Shown one piece after another: positions 8,354 through 16,939 of a stretch of 64,000 nt of DNA (the stretch's first letter is position 1; each line of letters begins with the position of its first letter). Origin of the DNA: AC-32 sp963772975. GTDB lineage: Bacteria; Actinomycetota; Thermoleophilia; Gaiellales; Gaiellaceae. Location of the stretch: assembly GCA_963772975.1 (NCBI GenBank), contig CAVYZH010000002.1, forward strand, positions 558,001 through 622,000, written 5' to 3'. The notes below the pieces were generated by a model. That model searched no databases, was not told the origin of the DNA, and saw only the letters and a list, made by a program, of their open reading frames with translations. The translations under genes and the position numbers were made by a program.

Positions 8354-9253
8354 GTGGCCGGCAGATTCGCCGCATTCGGCGCGGCGTTGTTGGCGGGGCT
8401 CACGCTGGCAGCGACCGCGAACGCAGGGAACCCGCAGATCGCGGGTCTCCAGGTCGCCCTGCGCGCATATGGGCTCTACAACGGCCCGGTCGACGCGATC
8501 GCCGGGCCGCGGACGGTGGGCGCGACGAAGGCGTTCCAGCGGCGCGCCGGCCTGCCGGTGGACGGACGGGCCGGGCCTGCGACCCGGCGAGCGCTCGGGC
8601 CGCTCGGGACGCCGGTCCTCGGCCGGCGGACGCTCCGGCGCGGGCTCTTCGGCTGGGACGTCTCGGTGCTGCAGTTCCTACTCGCGCGCCGTGGTGAGCT
8701 GGTGCCCGTGTACGGCTTCTTCGACCGCGCCACCGAGCGCGCGCTGCGGCGCTACCAGCGCGGCAAGCGCCTGGCGGCCGACGGCATCGCCGGGCCGGTC
8801 ACGCTCTCCGCGCTCGGCCACGGCAGCCCGGGCGTGCGGCCGGTCCGCCCTGCTCCCGCTCCGTCGTCGAGCGTGCGCACGATGCTGACCAACTGGGCGA
8901 TCGCGTACCGGCTCGACCCGGCGCTCGTCCGGGCGCTCGCGTGGATGGAGTCGGGTTTCCAGGAGGGCCTCGTCTCCTCGGCCGGGGCCCGCGGCGTGCT
9001 GCAGGTGCTGCCGAGCACGCGCTCGTACGTCCAGTCGGTGCTGATTGGACACAAGGTGCCGAGGTCGACCTCGGGGAACATCCGGATCGGCGTCGCCTAC
9101 TTGCGCCAGTTGCTGCACGAGTTCCACGGCAACCGGACCGTCGCGCTCGCCGCCTGGTACCAGGGGCCGCACTCGGTGCGCAAGCACGGCCAGTTCGCCG
9201 GGACGCGGTTGTTCGTCCGGAACGTCCTAGCGCTGCTCAGCCGCCGCATTTAG
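8354..9253 (+). CDS. Secreted lytic transglycosylase with two peptidoglycan-binding domains
   Basis: GTG 8354 gives 299 residues with a signal peptide ending near ATANAG (residue 25). Two PG_binding_1 repeats follow, about 28-85 (LQVALRAYGLYNGPVDAIAG) and 98-155 (LQFLLARRGELVPVYGFFD). A Pro-Ser linker leads to an SLT domain from about 175, with the catalytic Glu199 in AWMESGFQ and the ARGVLQVLPST and AWYQGP motifs. It cleaves glycan strands in the cell wall. The last 27 bases overlap the convergent copCD gene. Confidence 0.92.
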   Translation: MAGRFAAFGAALLAGLTLAATANAGNPQIAGLQVALRAYGLYNGPVDAIAGPRTVGATKAFQRRAGLPVDGRAGPATRRALGPLGTPVLGRRTLRRGLFGWDVSVLQFLLARRGELVPVYGFFDRATERALRRYQRGKRLAADGIAGPVTLSALGHGSPGVRPVRPAPAPSSSVRTMLTNWAIAYRLDPALVRALAWMESGFQEGLVSSAGARGVLQVLPSTRSYVQSVLIGHKVPRSTSGNIRIGVAYLRQLLHEFHGNRTVALAAWYQGPHSVRKHGQFAGTRLFVRNVLALLSRRI

Positions 9254-10525
9254 CGGCTTCGCAGGTTGCGGCGGTGGCTTGGAATCCACGAGAACTGCAG
9301 CCGCGAGCAGGATCGCCATCCCGACCGCGCTCTCGCCCATCAGGCTGCGCGGCAGGCCGGCGAAGAGCGGCGCGCCGCGCTCCAGCTTCGGGCGCACGAG
9401 AAAGTGGTGCGCCGCGCCCCACGCCAGCGCGAGCGAGACGAGCCCGAGCTTCACCAGCAGCACCTGCCCATAGCGCTCGTTCCAAAGATCGGCTAGGTGC
9501 GGCAGCCGCAGGACGCTGAGGTACGTGCCGGCCCCGAGCAGCACGACGATCAAGACGGTCGCCAGGCGCGAGAAGCGCAGGAACGCCCGCCGCCGCAGCC
9601 CCGGCTCGAGCGGCCAGATCACGAACGCGAGCTGCATGAGCCCGCCGACCCAGAGCGCCGCTGCCGAGAGGTGCAGCCAGTCCGCGAGCTCGGAGAGCGA
9701 CGACGAGCCGGCATCCGCGGCGGAGTGGCCAGAGAGCGACAGGCCCGACGCGAACCCGAGCGCGAGCAGGAAGGCGGGCCAGAGCAGCCACTCGCGGTCG
9801 CTCAGCCAGGCGAGGAAGACGAGCGCCGCGACGAGCGCGTAGCCGAGCGTCATCGCCACGAACGCGTACCCGAAGCGCGTCTTGGCGAGCGGCGAGAGAT
9901 CGCCGTAGAGGAAGTTCACGAAGGGGAGCTGGAGCGCATCCTCGGCGCGCAGCAGGAAGGCGACGATCCCGACCTCGAGCACGCCGACCACGCCGACGCC
10001 CAGCAGCTGGTAGAAGCGCCGCTGCGCCGCCTGGCCGAGCGGCCCGCGCACGATCAACAGCCGGAAGCCGAGCCCGCCTGCGAGCAGCGCGAGCGCCAGG
10101 AAGTAGAGCCAGCGGACGAGGTGCTCGCTCGTCGTCGGCCCGCCCGCGCCGAAGGCCTCCGTCGCAGGCGGCGCGCGCATCCGGACGCCGAAGGTGTAGA
10201 CGCCAGAGACGACGTGCCCGTCCGCGGAGACCGCGCGCCAGCGCACCGTGTAGCCGCCGCGCGGCAGCCGCGAGACCGGCGCGTCGATGATCCGCTTGTC
10301 CGAGCTCGCGAGCGTCTGACCCGAGAGCAGCCGGCCTTTTGCGTTGTAGACCCGGATCGCGTTCGACAGCACGTCGACGCTCTCGTCGAAGTACAGCCGG
10401 ACGAGCGAAGGCGAGCGCTCGACGCGCTTCCCGTAGGCGGGCTCGGTCTTGACCAGCGTCGCGTGCGCCGAGGCCGCCGCGGGCAGCGCCAGTGCGAGCA
10501 GGGCCACGGCGAGCAGCTTCCTCAT
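9227..10525 (-). CDS. CopC-CopD fusion copper transport/resistance protein
   Basis: 432 residues. A signal peptide ends at SASA/HATLV, leaving the copper-ligand His as the mature N-terminus. The CopC domain (about 20-125) keeps YFDESVDV and SADGHVVSGVYTFGV with its Asp-His ligand pair. A CopD membrane domain of eight or more helices follows, with SGHSAADAG and ADWLHLSAAALWVGG. It likely takes up copper or delivers it across the membrane. The ATG overlaps the upstream gene's stop (ATGA), so it is coupled to the membrane protein at 10522. Confidence 0.92.
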   Translation of the reverse strand: MRKLLAVALLALALPAAASAHATLVKTEPAYGKRVERSPSLVRLYFDESVDVLSNAIRVYNAKGRLLSGQTLASSDKRIIDAPVSRLPRGGYTVRWRAVSADGHVVSGVYTFGVRMRAPPATEAFGAGGPTTSEHLVRWLYFLALALLAGGLGFRLLIVRGPLGQAAQRRFYQLLGVGVVGVLEVGIVAFLLRAEDALQLPFVNFLYGDLSPLAKTRFGYAFVAMTLGYALVAALVFLAWLSDREWLLWPAFLLALGFASGLSLSGHSAADAGSSSLSELADWLHLSAAALWVGGLMQLAFVIWPLEPGLRRRAFLRFSRLATVLIVVLLGAGTYLSVLRLPHLADLWNERYGQVLLVKLGLVSLALAWGAAHHFLVRPKLERGAPLFAGLPRSLMGESAVGMAILLAAAVLVDSKPPPQPAKPLNAAAEQR

Positions 10526-11106
10526 CGATGCGGCTCCCCGGCGAGCGGCGAGAGATGCCCGAAGACGGGCGCCACGTCGCGGTCGGAGTAGAGGAGCACC
10601 GAGACGACGACGAGCGTCAACGCGAGGCCCGCGCCCCAGACGCGCGCCCGCGGCCGGAAGGCGATCAGCAGCGGGAAGAGCGCCCCGATCAGTGCCGTCC
10701 AGCCGAGCGCGTGATGCAGGAAGGCGGCGCGCGCGAAGTACCAGCCGTTCTGCTCGTGGATGAGCAGAGCGACACCGGAGACGGCGAGCGCCAGTGGCAG
10801 GCACAGCCGCCAGGCCCGGGCGTGCAGCTTCCCGCGCACGAGGCCGAGCTCGGCTGCCCCGGCCAGCATCATCGTCTGCGCCCAGGCGCCGTGGGCGACC
10901 ATGTGGATCGTCGAGTTGGTGAACAGGACCATCACCGGCCACATCAGCACGCCGAGGCCGAAGAGCAGGCTTGGCCAGAGGTACGCGCGCCAGGCCCGGC
11001 GGCTCCAGACCTCGTCGCCGACGACCGCCCGCGCGAGCAGGCAGAGCGCGAGCAGCAGGAAGCCGGTCGCGAACAGCCAGTGGACGTGCTCAGCGGGGGG
11101 CTGCAT
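10522..11106 (-). CDS. Multi-spanning membrane protein linked to copCD
   Basis: 194 residues with about six hydrophobic helices (for example WLFATGFLLLALCLLARAVVG, AYLWPSLLFGLGVLMWPVMVLF and LALTLVVVSVLLYS). His residues at helix ends (HVHWLF, TIHMVAHGAWAQTMM, AFLHHALGW) would suit metal or heme contact. It sits in a coupled set, overlapping copCD by 4 bases and the upstream small gene by 17. I do not recognise the family. A role in copper handling or cytochrome oxidase supply is inference from position. Confidence 0.75.
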   Translation of the reverse strand: MQPPAEHVHWLFATGFLLLALCLLARAVVGDEVWSRRAWRAYLWPSLLFGLGVLMWPVMVLFTNSTIHMVAHGAWAQTMMLAGAAELGLVRGKLHARAWRLCLPLALAVSGVALLIHEQNGWYFARAAFLHHALGWTALIGALFPLLIAFRPRARVWGAGLALTLVVVSVLLYSDRDVAPVFGHLSPLAGEPHR

Positions 11107-11365
11107 CGTCCTCGAGGTCCTCGATCAGGCCGGGCGCGATCAGCAACGCGAACACGATTCCCACGCCGACGGCCAGCAGCGGCGGCTCGACGAGCAGCCA
11201 CCAGAAGCCCTGTCCGTGCGGGTGCAGCACCGTCAGCCGGTAGGGCTGCAGAAAGCCCCAGACGACTCCGCCGAGCATCGTCGCCGGCCCGAGCACGGCG
11301 ACTAGCCGGGCTCTGGCCGAGCGGGAACGGGCGTGTGCTCGCTCCGAGATGAGTTGTGTGCTCAT
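11090..11365 (-). CDS. Small two-helix membrane protein
   Basis: 91 residues: a basic N-terminal tail, then two transmembrane helices (LVAVLGPATMLGGVVWGFL and FWWLLVEPPLLAVGVGIVFALLI), and an acidic C-tail (GLIEDLEDDAAPR). The linker RLTVLHPHGQGFW holds two His. It overlaps the following gene by 17 bases, so it belongs to the copper-linked set. Function unknown. Confidence 0.65.
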   Translation of the reverse strand: MSTQLISERAHARSRSARARLVAVLGPATMLGGVVWGFLQPYRLTVLHPHGQGFWWLLVEPPLLAVGVGIVFALLIAPGLIEDLEDDAAPR

Positions 11366-11422
11366 TCCACCTCCCCAGGTCGGGACGACAGGGTCCCGCG
11401 GGCTCTGGGCGTTGTCCGCGGG

Positions 11423-12082
11423 CTACGCGGGGAGGGGCGGCGGACGGCTCTCGAAGGCGAGGCCGAACAGTTCTCGAGGCGCGGCGGCCGTCGTGCGGGC
11501 GTGCGCGACGCGCGGCGGCTCGGCGCGGCGGCCGACCCTGCCTGCGCGGGCGCACGTGTCCTCGGCGTAGCGCTCGTACTCGCGCAGCCAGGAGGCGACC
11601 GCGCTCCAGGCGAGCGCGACGAGCACGGCGAGCACCGCGAAGACGGGCAGCGCCGAGCTGTGGAGCCAGGGTGCGAACAGCGGCCAGCGCCCGGAGGCGG
11701 CCTGCTCGCCGTCGGTCTGCAGGAGGTAGAAGGTCGAGGTCGTCAGGAAGGCGAGCGCCCAGAGCCGCGGTGACAGGTCGAGCCGCAGGCGCGGCAGCGG
11801 CGCCGCGCGCTTGCCGACCGTCGCCAGCACGCGCCGTCCGGCCCGCGCGGCGGTGTGCGCCCGGACGAAACGCCAGACGAGTCGCGCCAGCAGGAGCGCC
11901 ACGCCGAGCTTCACCGCGGCGAGCAGGAACGGGTAGTACTCGGCGCCCGAGTAGCGGGAGCCGACGTGGCGGCCGACGTCGAGGCGGTGCGTGAGGCTGC
12001 GGCCCGCCAGTTCCGCAATCAGCGCGAGCAGCCCGAAGGCCAGTCCGGCCGAAAAGCGCTGGTGCCGCCGAGCGCGCTTCAT
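11423..12082 (-). CDS. Membrane protein, first gene of the copCD cluster
   Basis: 219 residues with three or four hydrophobic helices (AGLAFGLLALIAELAG, PFLLAAVKLGVALLLARLVW, LWALAFLTTSTFYLLQ and ALPVFAVLAVLVALAWSAVASWL), very basic loops and a Pro/Arg-rich C-tail. It lies 57 bases upstream of the small membrane protein on the same strand, so it probably heads the four-gene unit that ends with copCD. No family recognised. Confidence 0.7.
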   Translation of the reverse strand: MKRARRHQRFSAGLAFGLLALIAELAGRSLTHRLDVGRHVGSRYSGAEYYPFLLAAVKLGVALLLARLVWRFVRAHTAARAGRRVLATVGKRAAPLPRLRLDLSPRLWALAFLTTSTFYLLQTDGEQAASGRWPLFAPWLHSSALPVFAVLAVLVALAWSAVASWLREYERYAEDTCARAGRVGRRAEPPRVAHARTTAAAPRELFGLAFESRPPPLPA

Positions 12083-12192
12083 CAGGTCAAGTGTGCCCCA
12101 CTCGGGAAGACCATTTCAAACGGGTCCCTTCGGTTACCGGGTGTTCTTGCTCCCTGCGACTCGGTTAAACGCCGAGGTCGGCGACCGAATTC

Positions 12193-12579
12193 CTAGCCGA
12201 GCAGGGTCAGGTTCCAGCGCGGCTGCGAGGGGCGGTCGAAGCCGAGCAACAGAATCCGCTGCCACTGGCCGAGACAGAGGTCACCGCCGGCGTACGGGAT
12301 CTGCTCGCCGCGTGGGCCGAGCAGCATGCAGAGCAGCCGTTCCCGCTCGCGCTCCTCCTGGGGCACGAGCCGGGCGAGCAGCTCCTCGAGGTCGGCGAAG
12401 AAGCCGGACTCCCGCTCCTGCACGCGCACGAGCGCCACCTCGTCGAGGGGTGAGACGTACGCAATCCCGCTCTCTTGGCCTGACCTGTTCAGCTCGCGGC
12501 GGATCTCGTTCGTGATGTCGAGCACCGTCAGCGACGGCAGCGCCGACGCGATCGAATACGGGACTTCGACGCTGGTCAC
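12193..12579 (-). CDS. YjbQ/UPF0047 family protein, divergent
   Basis: 128 residues. The C-terminal half fits the family: CMLLGPRGEQIPYAGGDLCLGQWQRILLLGFDRP, compared with the usual GxLxLGxWQxIxxxExDGPR. Members are small beta-fold enzymes able to make thiamine phosphate in vitro, with unclear natural roles. The N-terminal half is unusual. The common H-T-x-A-x-x-x-x-E stretch reads AYVSPLDEVALVRVQE without the His, so activity may be lost or changed. It lies 79 bases downstream of ispH on the same strand. Confidence 0.7.
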   Translation of the reverse strand: MTSVEVPYSIASALPSLTVLDITNEIRRELNRSGQESGIAYVSPLDEVALVRVQERESGFFADLEELLARLVPQEERERERLLCMLLGPRGEQIPYAGGDLCLGQWQRILLLGFDRPSQPRWNLTLLG

Positions 12580-12658
12580 TTACGAGCCCTGTATCGAGTG
12601 CACGCGGAACGTTCGCCGCTCAGTCGATTGGCCTCTCCAAACCGAACGCGTAGCGTGG

Positions 12659-13600
12659 TCATGCCGGGGATGTGACCTCCCGCGGAAGGCGGAAGCTGAC
12701 GTTCTCCCTGGCGACCTCGACCTCGCCGAGCTCGTCGTAGCCGAACGAGGCGAGCCCGCGGAGGACGAGCGCGACGAGCTCCTCGGGCGTCGACGCGCCT
12801 GCCGTCACGCCGACCGTCTCATGGCCGGCGAGCAGCTCCGGGTCGATCCCGCTCTCGCCGTCGATCAGGAGCGCGGTGGCGCCGTTGCGCTCGGCCACCT
12901 CGACCAGGCGCCGGGCGTTCGAGCTCGTCTCGGAGCCGATCACGAGGATGATCGTGGCGCCCTGCTTGGCGAGCTCTTTGACCGCGTCCTGCCGGTTCTG
13001 GGTCGCGTAGCAGATGTCGTCCGCGGCCGGCCGCTTGAGATCGCCGAAGCGCTCGCCCAGCGCGTCGACCGTCTCGGCCACGTCGTCGAGCGAGAGCGTC
13101 GTCTGCGTGATCACGGCGATCGGCTTGCCGCCGGCGTCGAGCTTCGCGGCGTCCGCCGGCGACTCGACCACGACCGTCGCCTCGGGCCGCTCACCGCGCG
13201 TGCCGATCACCTCGACGTGGTCGGCGTGGCCGACGAGCGCGACCAGGTGGCCGCTGTCGGCGTAGCGCCGCGCCTCGGCGTGTACCTTCGAGACCAGCGG
13301 GCAAACCGCGTCGACCACGCGCAGGCCGCGAGCCTCGCAGTTCGCCCGCACCGACGGCGCGACGCCGTGGGCGGACAGGACGCAGATCGCGCCGGCCGGG
13401 ATCTCGTTCTCATGGTCGACGAAAACCGCGCCGAGCCCCTCGAGCCGCCTCACGACATGGTCGTTGTGGACGATCTGGTGGCGGACGTAAACCGGCGCTC
13501 CATGCTGTTCGAGCAGGATCTCGACGATCTCGATCGCGCGGTCGACTCCAGCACAGAACGAGCGCGGCGCGGCGAGCAGGACCTGGCCTATTGCGACCAC
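12659..13600 (-). CDS. ispH: 4-hydroxy-3-methylbut-2-enyl diphosphate reductase IspH
   Basis: Last enzyme of the MEP pathway; it reduces HMBPP to IPP and DMAPP with a 4Fe-4S cluster. The three cluster Cys are present: Cys16 (RSFCAGV), Cys100 (VDAVCPLV) and Cys197 (DDICYATQNRQ). The active-site Glu lies in the HNDHVV to VDHENEIP region, and TAGASTPEELV closes the protein. Length is 313 residues, as usual. GTG 13600 overlaps the end of hpnG by 13 bases, which makes it the last gene of the hopanoid operon and ties precursor supply to hopanoid synthesis. Confidence 0.96.
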   Translation of the reverse strand: MVAIGQVLLAAPRSFCAGVDRAIEIVEILLEQHGAPVYVRHQIVHNDHVVRRLEGLGAVFVDHENEIPAGAICVLSAHGVAPSVRANCEARGLRVVDAVCPLVSKVHAEARRYADSGHLVALVGHADHVEVIGTRGERPEATVVVESPADAAKLDAGGKPIAVITQTTLSLDDVAETVDALGERFGDLKRPAADDICYATQNRQDAVKELAKQGATIILVIGSETSSNARRLVEVAERNGATALLIDGESGIDPELLAGHETVGVTAGASTPEELVALVLRGLASFGYDELGEVEVARENVSFRLPREVTSPA

Positions 13601-14160
13601 CCCTTGGCCGCGTCGCCGAGCCGCCCGAGCGCGCGACGCGCATCCGAGGCTGCACGGACGAAGCCGCGCGGCGAGCGGGCGAAGGCCTTCGCTAGGCCGG
13701 GCCAGTCGTAGCCGCCGTCGGCCTTGACGCCGCCGGCGATCCCGTTGAGCGGCCGCGACGGCGTGTCGCTGACCGCCCGGAGCACGCCCTGCAGCCGGCC
13801 GCTGCGCGCGAGCGACCCGCTCTCGAGGTCGGCCGCGTCGGCACCGGTGCGCTCGTGCAGGCGGCGGCGCTCGGCCGGGTCGTCGACGATCGCATCGGCG
13901 GCCAGGATCGTCACCGCCTCCGCGCCGGGAACGCCGAGCGGCCCGTCGTCCCAGAGCACCGTGCCCTCGACGTCGACAATCCTCGTCGCGTCGACCACGG
14001 TGCCCGGAGCGAGGCCGTCCCGCAAAGCTCCCGCGAGCCCGAACGAGACCAGCGGCCCCTCGGGCAGGCCGTCGCGCGCGCCGAGCCCGACCAGGGCCGA
14101 GCGCACGCCCGAGCTGCGGGCGACCCGCAGCTCGGCCGCTGTCGCGCAGGCGAGGGTCAC
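13588..14160 (-). CDS. hpnG: Hopanoid-associated phosphorylase HpnG (adenosylhopane nucleosidase)
   Basis: About 190 residues of the nucleoside phosphorylase fold. Seen: LVSFGLAGALRDGLAPGTVVDATRI, and DAADLESGSLARSGRLQGVLRAVSDTP, the base- and ribose-binding region with the conserved ESG. HpnG removes adenine from adenosylhopane, which fits its place directly behind hpnH. GTG 14160 overlaps the hpnH stop (GTGA), matching the other junctions of the operon. ATG 14175 is an alternative start 15 bases upstream. Confidence 0.85.
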   Translation of the reverse strand: MTLACATAAELRVARSSGVRSALVGLGARDGLPEGPLVSFGLAGALRDGLAPGTVVDATRIVDVEGTVLWDDGPLGVPGAEAVTILAADAIVDDPAERRRLHERTGADAADLESGSLARSGRLQGVLRAVSDTPSRPLNGIAGGVKADGGYDWPGLAKAFARSPRGFVRAASDARRALGRLGDAAKGWSQ

Positions 14161-15161
14161 CCCGTCAGCGTCCATGCCGCGCTGCGGACGGTCTCCCTGA
14201 CGCTGCCGGTCGCCTCGAAGGCGGCGGAGGGCTCGAAGCCGGAATGGATCGCGCAGTGCTCGCAGCGCGCGTCGTTGCCGGGGCCATATTCCTCCCACTC
14301 GATCCCGTCGAGCAGCGCCTCGTAGGTCGGGAAGATCCCGTCCGTGAGCAGGTAGCACGGGCCTTTCCAGCCGTACGGGTTGCGAGTGATCGAGCCCCAC
14401 GGCGCGCAGGCCAGCTTGCGCTCGCCGGTGAGGAAGTCCTGGTAGATCGGGCTCGCCAGCCAGCGGTAGCCCTCCTTGCGGGCGGCCGAGCGGATGACGC
14501 GGAATTTCTGCTCGTGCTCGTCGCGGGTCATCGTCAGCGCCGGGTCGATCTGCGAGTACTGGTAGCCCGGCGCGACGAGCATCCCGTCGATCCCGACCTC
14601 GTTCGTCAGATAGCCCATCATCTCGACGACCTCGAGCGGGTCGGTCTCCTTGAAGATCGTCGTGTTGGTGGTGACGCGGAAGCCGGCTTCGCGCGCCTTG
14701 CGGATCGCGTCGACGGCGACGTCCCAGAGGCCTGGGTAGTCGCAGATGTAGTCGTGGATCTCGCGCATCCCGTCGAGGTGGACGACGAAGGTCAGTCGCT
14801 TGTTCGGCTCAAAGACGTCCAGGAACTCCTCGAGCCTCAGGGCGTTGGTGCAGAGCTCGATCGTCTTGTTCAGCTCGAGGAAGCCCGCGACGACGTCCTC
14901 GATGCCCTTGAAGACGAGCGGCTCGCCGCCGCAGATCGAGACGACCGGAGCCGGGCACTGCTCGCCCGCGTCGATGCACTCCTCGACCGAGAGCCGCGCC
15001 TTGTTCGACTCGTACTCGCGGATCTTCCCGCAGCCGATGCACGCGATATTGCAGGCGAGCGTGGGCTCCAGCATCAGCACGAGCGGATAGCGCTCGCCCT
15101 TGCGCTGCTGTTGCGCGACGTACTTCGCGATCTGGACGGTCGGGGCGAGCGGAAACTTCAT
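14157..15161 (-). CDS. hpnH: Adenosyl-hopene transferase HpnH (radical SAM)
   Basis: 334 residues, family-typical length. Radical-SAM cluster ligands Cys37, Cys41 and Cys44 (CNIACIGC) follow MLEPTLA. The Gly-rich SICGGEPL binds SAM. A C-terminal Cys-rich tail (CAPWGS, CEHCAIHSGFEPSA) is characteristic. It joins the 5'-deoxyadenosyl group of SAM to the hopene C22 double bond, starting extended hopanoids. ATG overlaps the stop of the cyclase gene (ATGA). Confidence 0.96.
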   Translation of the reverse strand: MKFPLAPTVQIAKYVAQQQRKGERYPLVLMLEPTLACNIACIGCGKIREYESNKARLSVEECIDAGEQCPAPVVSICGGEPLVFKGIEDVVAGFLELNKTIELCTNALRLEEFLDVFEPNKRLTFVVHLDGMREIHDYICDYPGLWDVAVDAIRKAREAGFRVTTNTTIFKETDPLEVVEMMGYLTNEVGIDGMLVAPGYQYSQIDPALTMTRDEHEQKFRVIRSAARKEGYRWLASPIYQDFLTGERKLACAPWGSITRNPYGWKGPCYLLTDGIFPTYEALLDGIEWEEYGPGNDARCEHCAIHSGFEPSAAFEATGSVRETVRSAAWTLTG

Positions 15162-16939
15162 CGACTGAGCCTTTCTCGTAGACGGCCGAGAGCGAGCAAC
15201 GGGAAGTGGAGCCGGTAGAGGTGGTAGCGGATCATGAAGTCAAGCGGAAAGCCCGTCCCGGTGAAGTGGGCTTCCTCCCAGTCCCCGTTTGCCTGTTGTG
15301 TGCGGCATAACCATTCGGCGGCGCGACGGGCGGCCTGGCTGCCGGCCTCGTCTGCAGCGACGTAGGCTAATAGCGCCCATGCCGTTTGGGAAGGCGTGCT
15401 CGTTCCGCGTCCGCGCCAGGTGCGGTCGGCGTAGGAGCGGATGTCCTCGCCGAAGCCGCCGTCCTCGTTCTGCACCGAGTCGAGCCATGCCACTGCACGC
15501 CTGAACGCACGGTGACCGGGCTCGATTCCTACCGCCTCCAGCGCGGGCAGCGCGGCGCCGGTGCCGTAAACGTGGTTGACGCCCCAACGGCCGAACCAGG
15601 AGCCGTCCGCCTCCTGCTCGCGCAGCAGCCAGTCGAGCCCGCAGCGAACCTCGTCGTCGAAGCCGGTCTCCGGTGCGAGCGCCTCGAGCGCATGCGCGGT
15701 GACGTCGGCGCTCGGCTCGTCGGTGACCTTGCCGAAGTCACAGAACGGGAGCTTGTAGAGCCAGTAGGCCTCGTTGTCGACGTCGAAGGCGCCCCAGCCG
15801 CCGCTGCGCGACTGCATTCCGGCCGTCCAGGCGAGGCCGCGGTCAACGGCGTCGCGGCCGCGGTGGCAGCGGCGCAGGGCCAGCGCGACGACGGCGGTGT
15901 CGTCCACGTCCGGGTAGAGGTCGTTCTCGAACTCGAAGGCCCAGCCGCCGGGCGCGAGCTGCGGCGTGCGTACGGCCCAGTCGCCGGCAACGGTGACTTC
16001 TTCGTGGAGGAGCCAGTCGGCCGCGCGCACGAGCGCGGGGTGCTCGGGGCCGAGGCCGGAGTCGCGCAACGCGAGCACGGCTAGACCGGTGTCCCAGACC
16101 GGCGACTGGCATGCCTCGGGCCGGAGGCGGTCGCCCTCGTCGATCGTGAAGCCCTCCCAGCCCTCGACCGCCCGGCGAAGGGTCTCGTCCTCGAAGCCGT
16201 GGCCGAGCGCGGCCAGCATCAGGATCGACCAGACCCACGGCGGCTGGATCCCGCCCCAGGAGCCGTCGGCCTCCTGGTGGGCCCGCACCCAGCGCTCGGC
16301 CTCGTGTAGCGCGGCGCGTCGAAGCGGGCCGGGCGGCACCGGCGCTCGCGTCTTGCCGGGCCGCGCCCCGATCTCGCGCAGGTCGATGTCCGCGTGACGC
16401 ACCGGCCGCAGCGCCCGGCAGGCGGCGAGCGGGACGAACGTGCCGCGCGCCCAGCAGGAGAAGTTGTAGATCGAGAAGGGTGCGCTCGGCGGGAACAGCA
16501 CCAACTCCACCGGAATCGGCGTCACCCGCTGCCACGGCCACTGGCCGAGCAGGGCGAGGAAGCACTTGGTGAAGATCCGCGTCTTCGCAATCCCGCCGCG
16601 CGAGCGGATGAACTCGCGCGCCTGCGGGCCGGGGTCGACGCCGGCGAGCTCGAGCGCCGCGTAGGCCTCGACGGTCGTCGAGAGGTCGCCCGGCCCTTCG
16701 AACCAGATCGCCCAGGTGCCGTCGTCGCGCTGGCGCGCGAGCAGCTCGTTGGCGATCTTGCGGTCGAGCTTGGGCGTGCGGAGGCCGAGGACGTGGTGCC
16801 AGAAGAGGTGCTGGGCGGTCATGGTCACGTTCGACTCGAGCTCGCCGACCCAGTAGCCGTCCGGGTGCTGGAGCTCGAGCAGGCGCGCGGTGGCGGCCTC
16901 GATCGCGGCGTCGAGGCGCGTCTCTGTGGCCACGCTCAC
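15158..16939 (-). CDS. shc: Squalene-hopene cyclase
   Basis: 593 residues. The catalytic acid motif is DVDDTA (Asp344-Asp347). Several QW repeats are visible (QHPDGYWVGE, RQRDDGTWAIW, QEADGSWGG, SRSGGWGAFD, QNEDGGFGED, QQANGDWEEA). The CxSPVWDTGL and SQTAWALLAY segments are also family marks. It folds squalene to hopene at the inner membrane face. It is slightly shorter than typical enzymes (about 630). GTG 16939 overlaps the hpnE stop as GTGA; the frame extends upstream, but that would intrude into hpnE. Confidence 0.97.
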   Translation of the reverse strand: MSVATETRLDAAIEAATARLLELQHPDGYWVGELESNVTMTAQHLFWHHVLGLRTPKLDRKIANELLARQRDDGTWAIWFEGPGDLSTTVEAYAALELAGVDPGPQAREFIRSRGGIAKTRIFTKCFLALLGQWPWQRVTPIPVELVLFPPSAPFSIYNFSCWARGTFVPLAACRALRPVRHADIDLREIGARPGKTRAPVPPGPLRRAALHEAERWVRAHQEADGSWGGIQPPWVWSILMLAALGHGFEDETLRRAVEGWEGFTIDEGDRLRPEACQSPVWDTGLAVLALRDSGLGPEHPALVRAADWLLHEEVTVAGDWAVRTPQLAPGGWAFEFENDLYPDVDDTAVVALALRRCHRGRDAVDRGLAWTAGMQSRSGGWGAFDVDNEAYWLYKLPFCDFGKVTDEPSADVTAHALEALAPETGFDDEVRCGLDWLLREQEADGSWFGRWGVNHVYGTGAALPALEAVGIEPGHRAFRRAVAWLDSVQNEDGGFGEDIRSYADRTWRGRGTSTPSQTAWALLAYVAADEAGSQAARRAAEWLCRTQQANGDWEEAHFTGTGFPLDFMIRYHLYRLHFPLLALGRLRERLSR

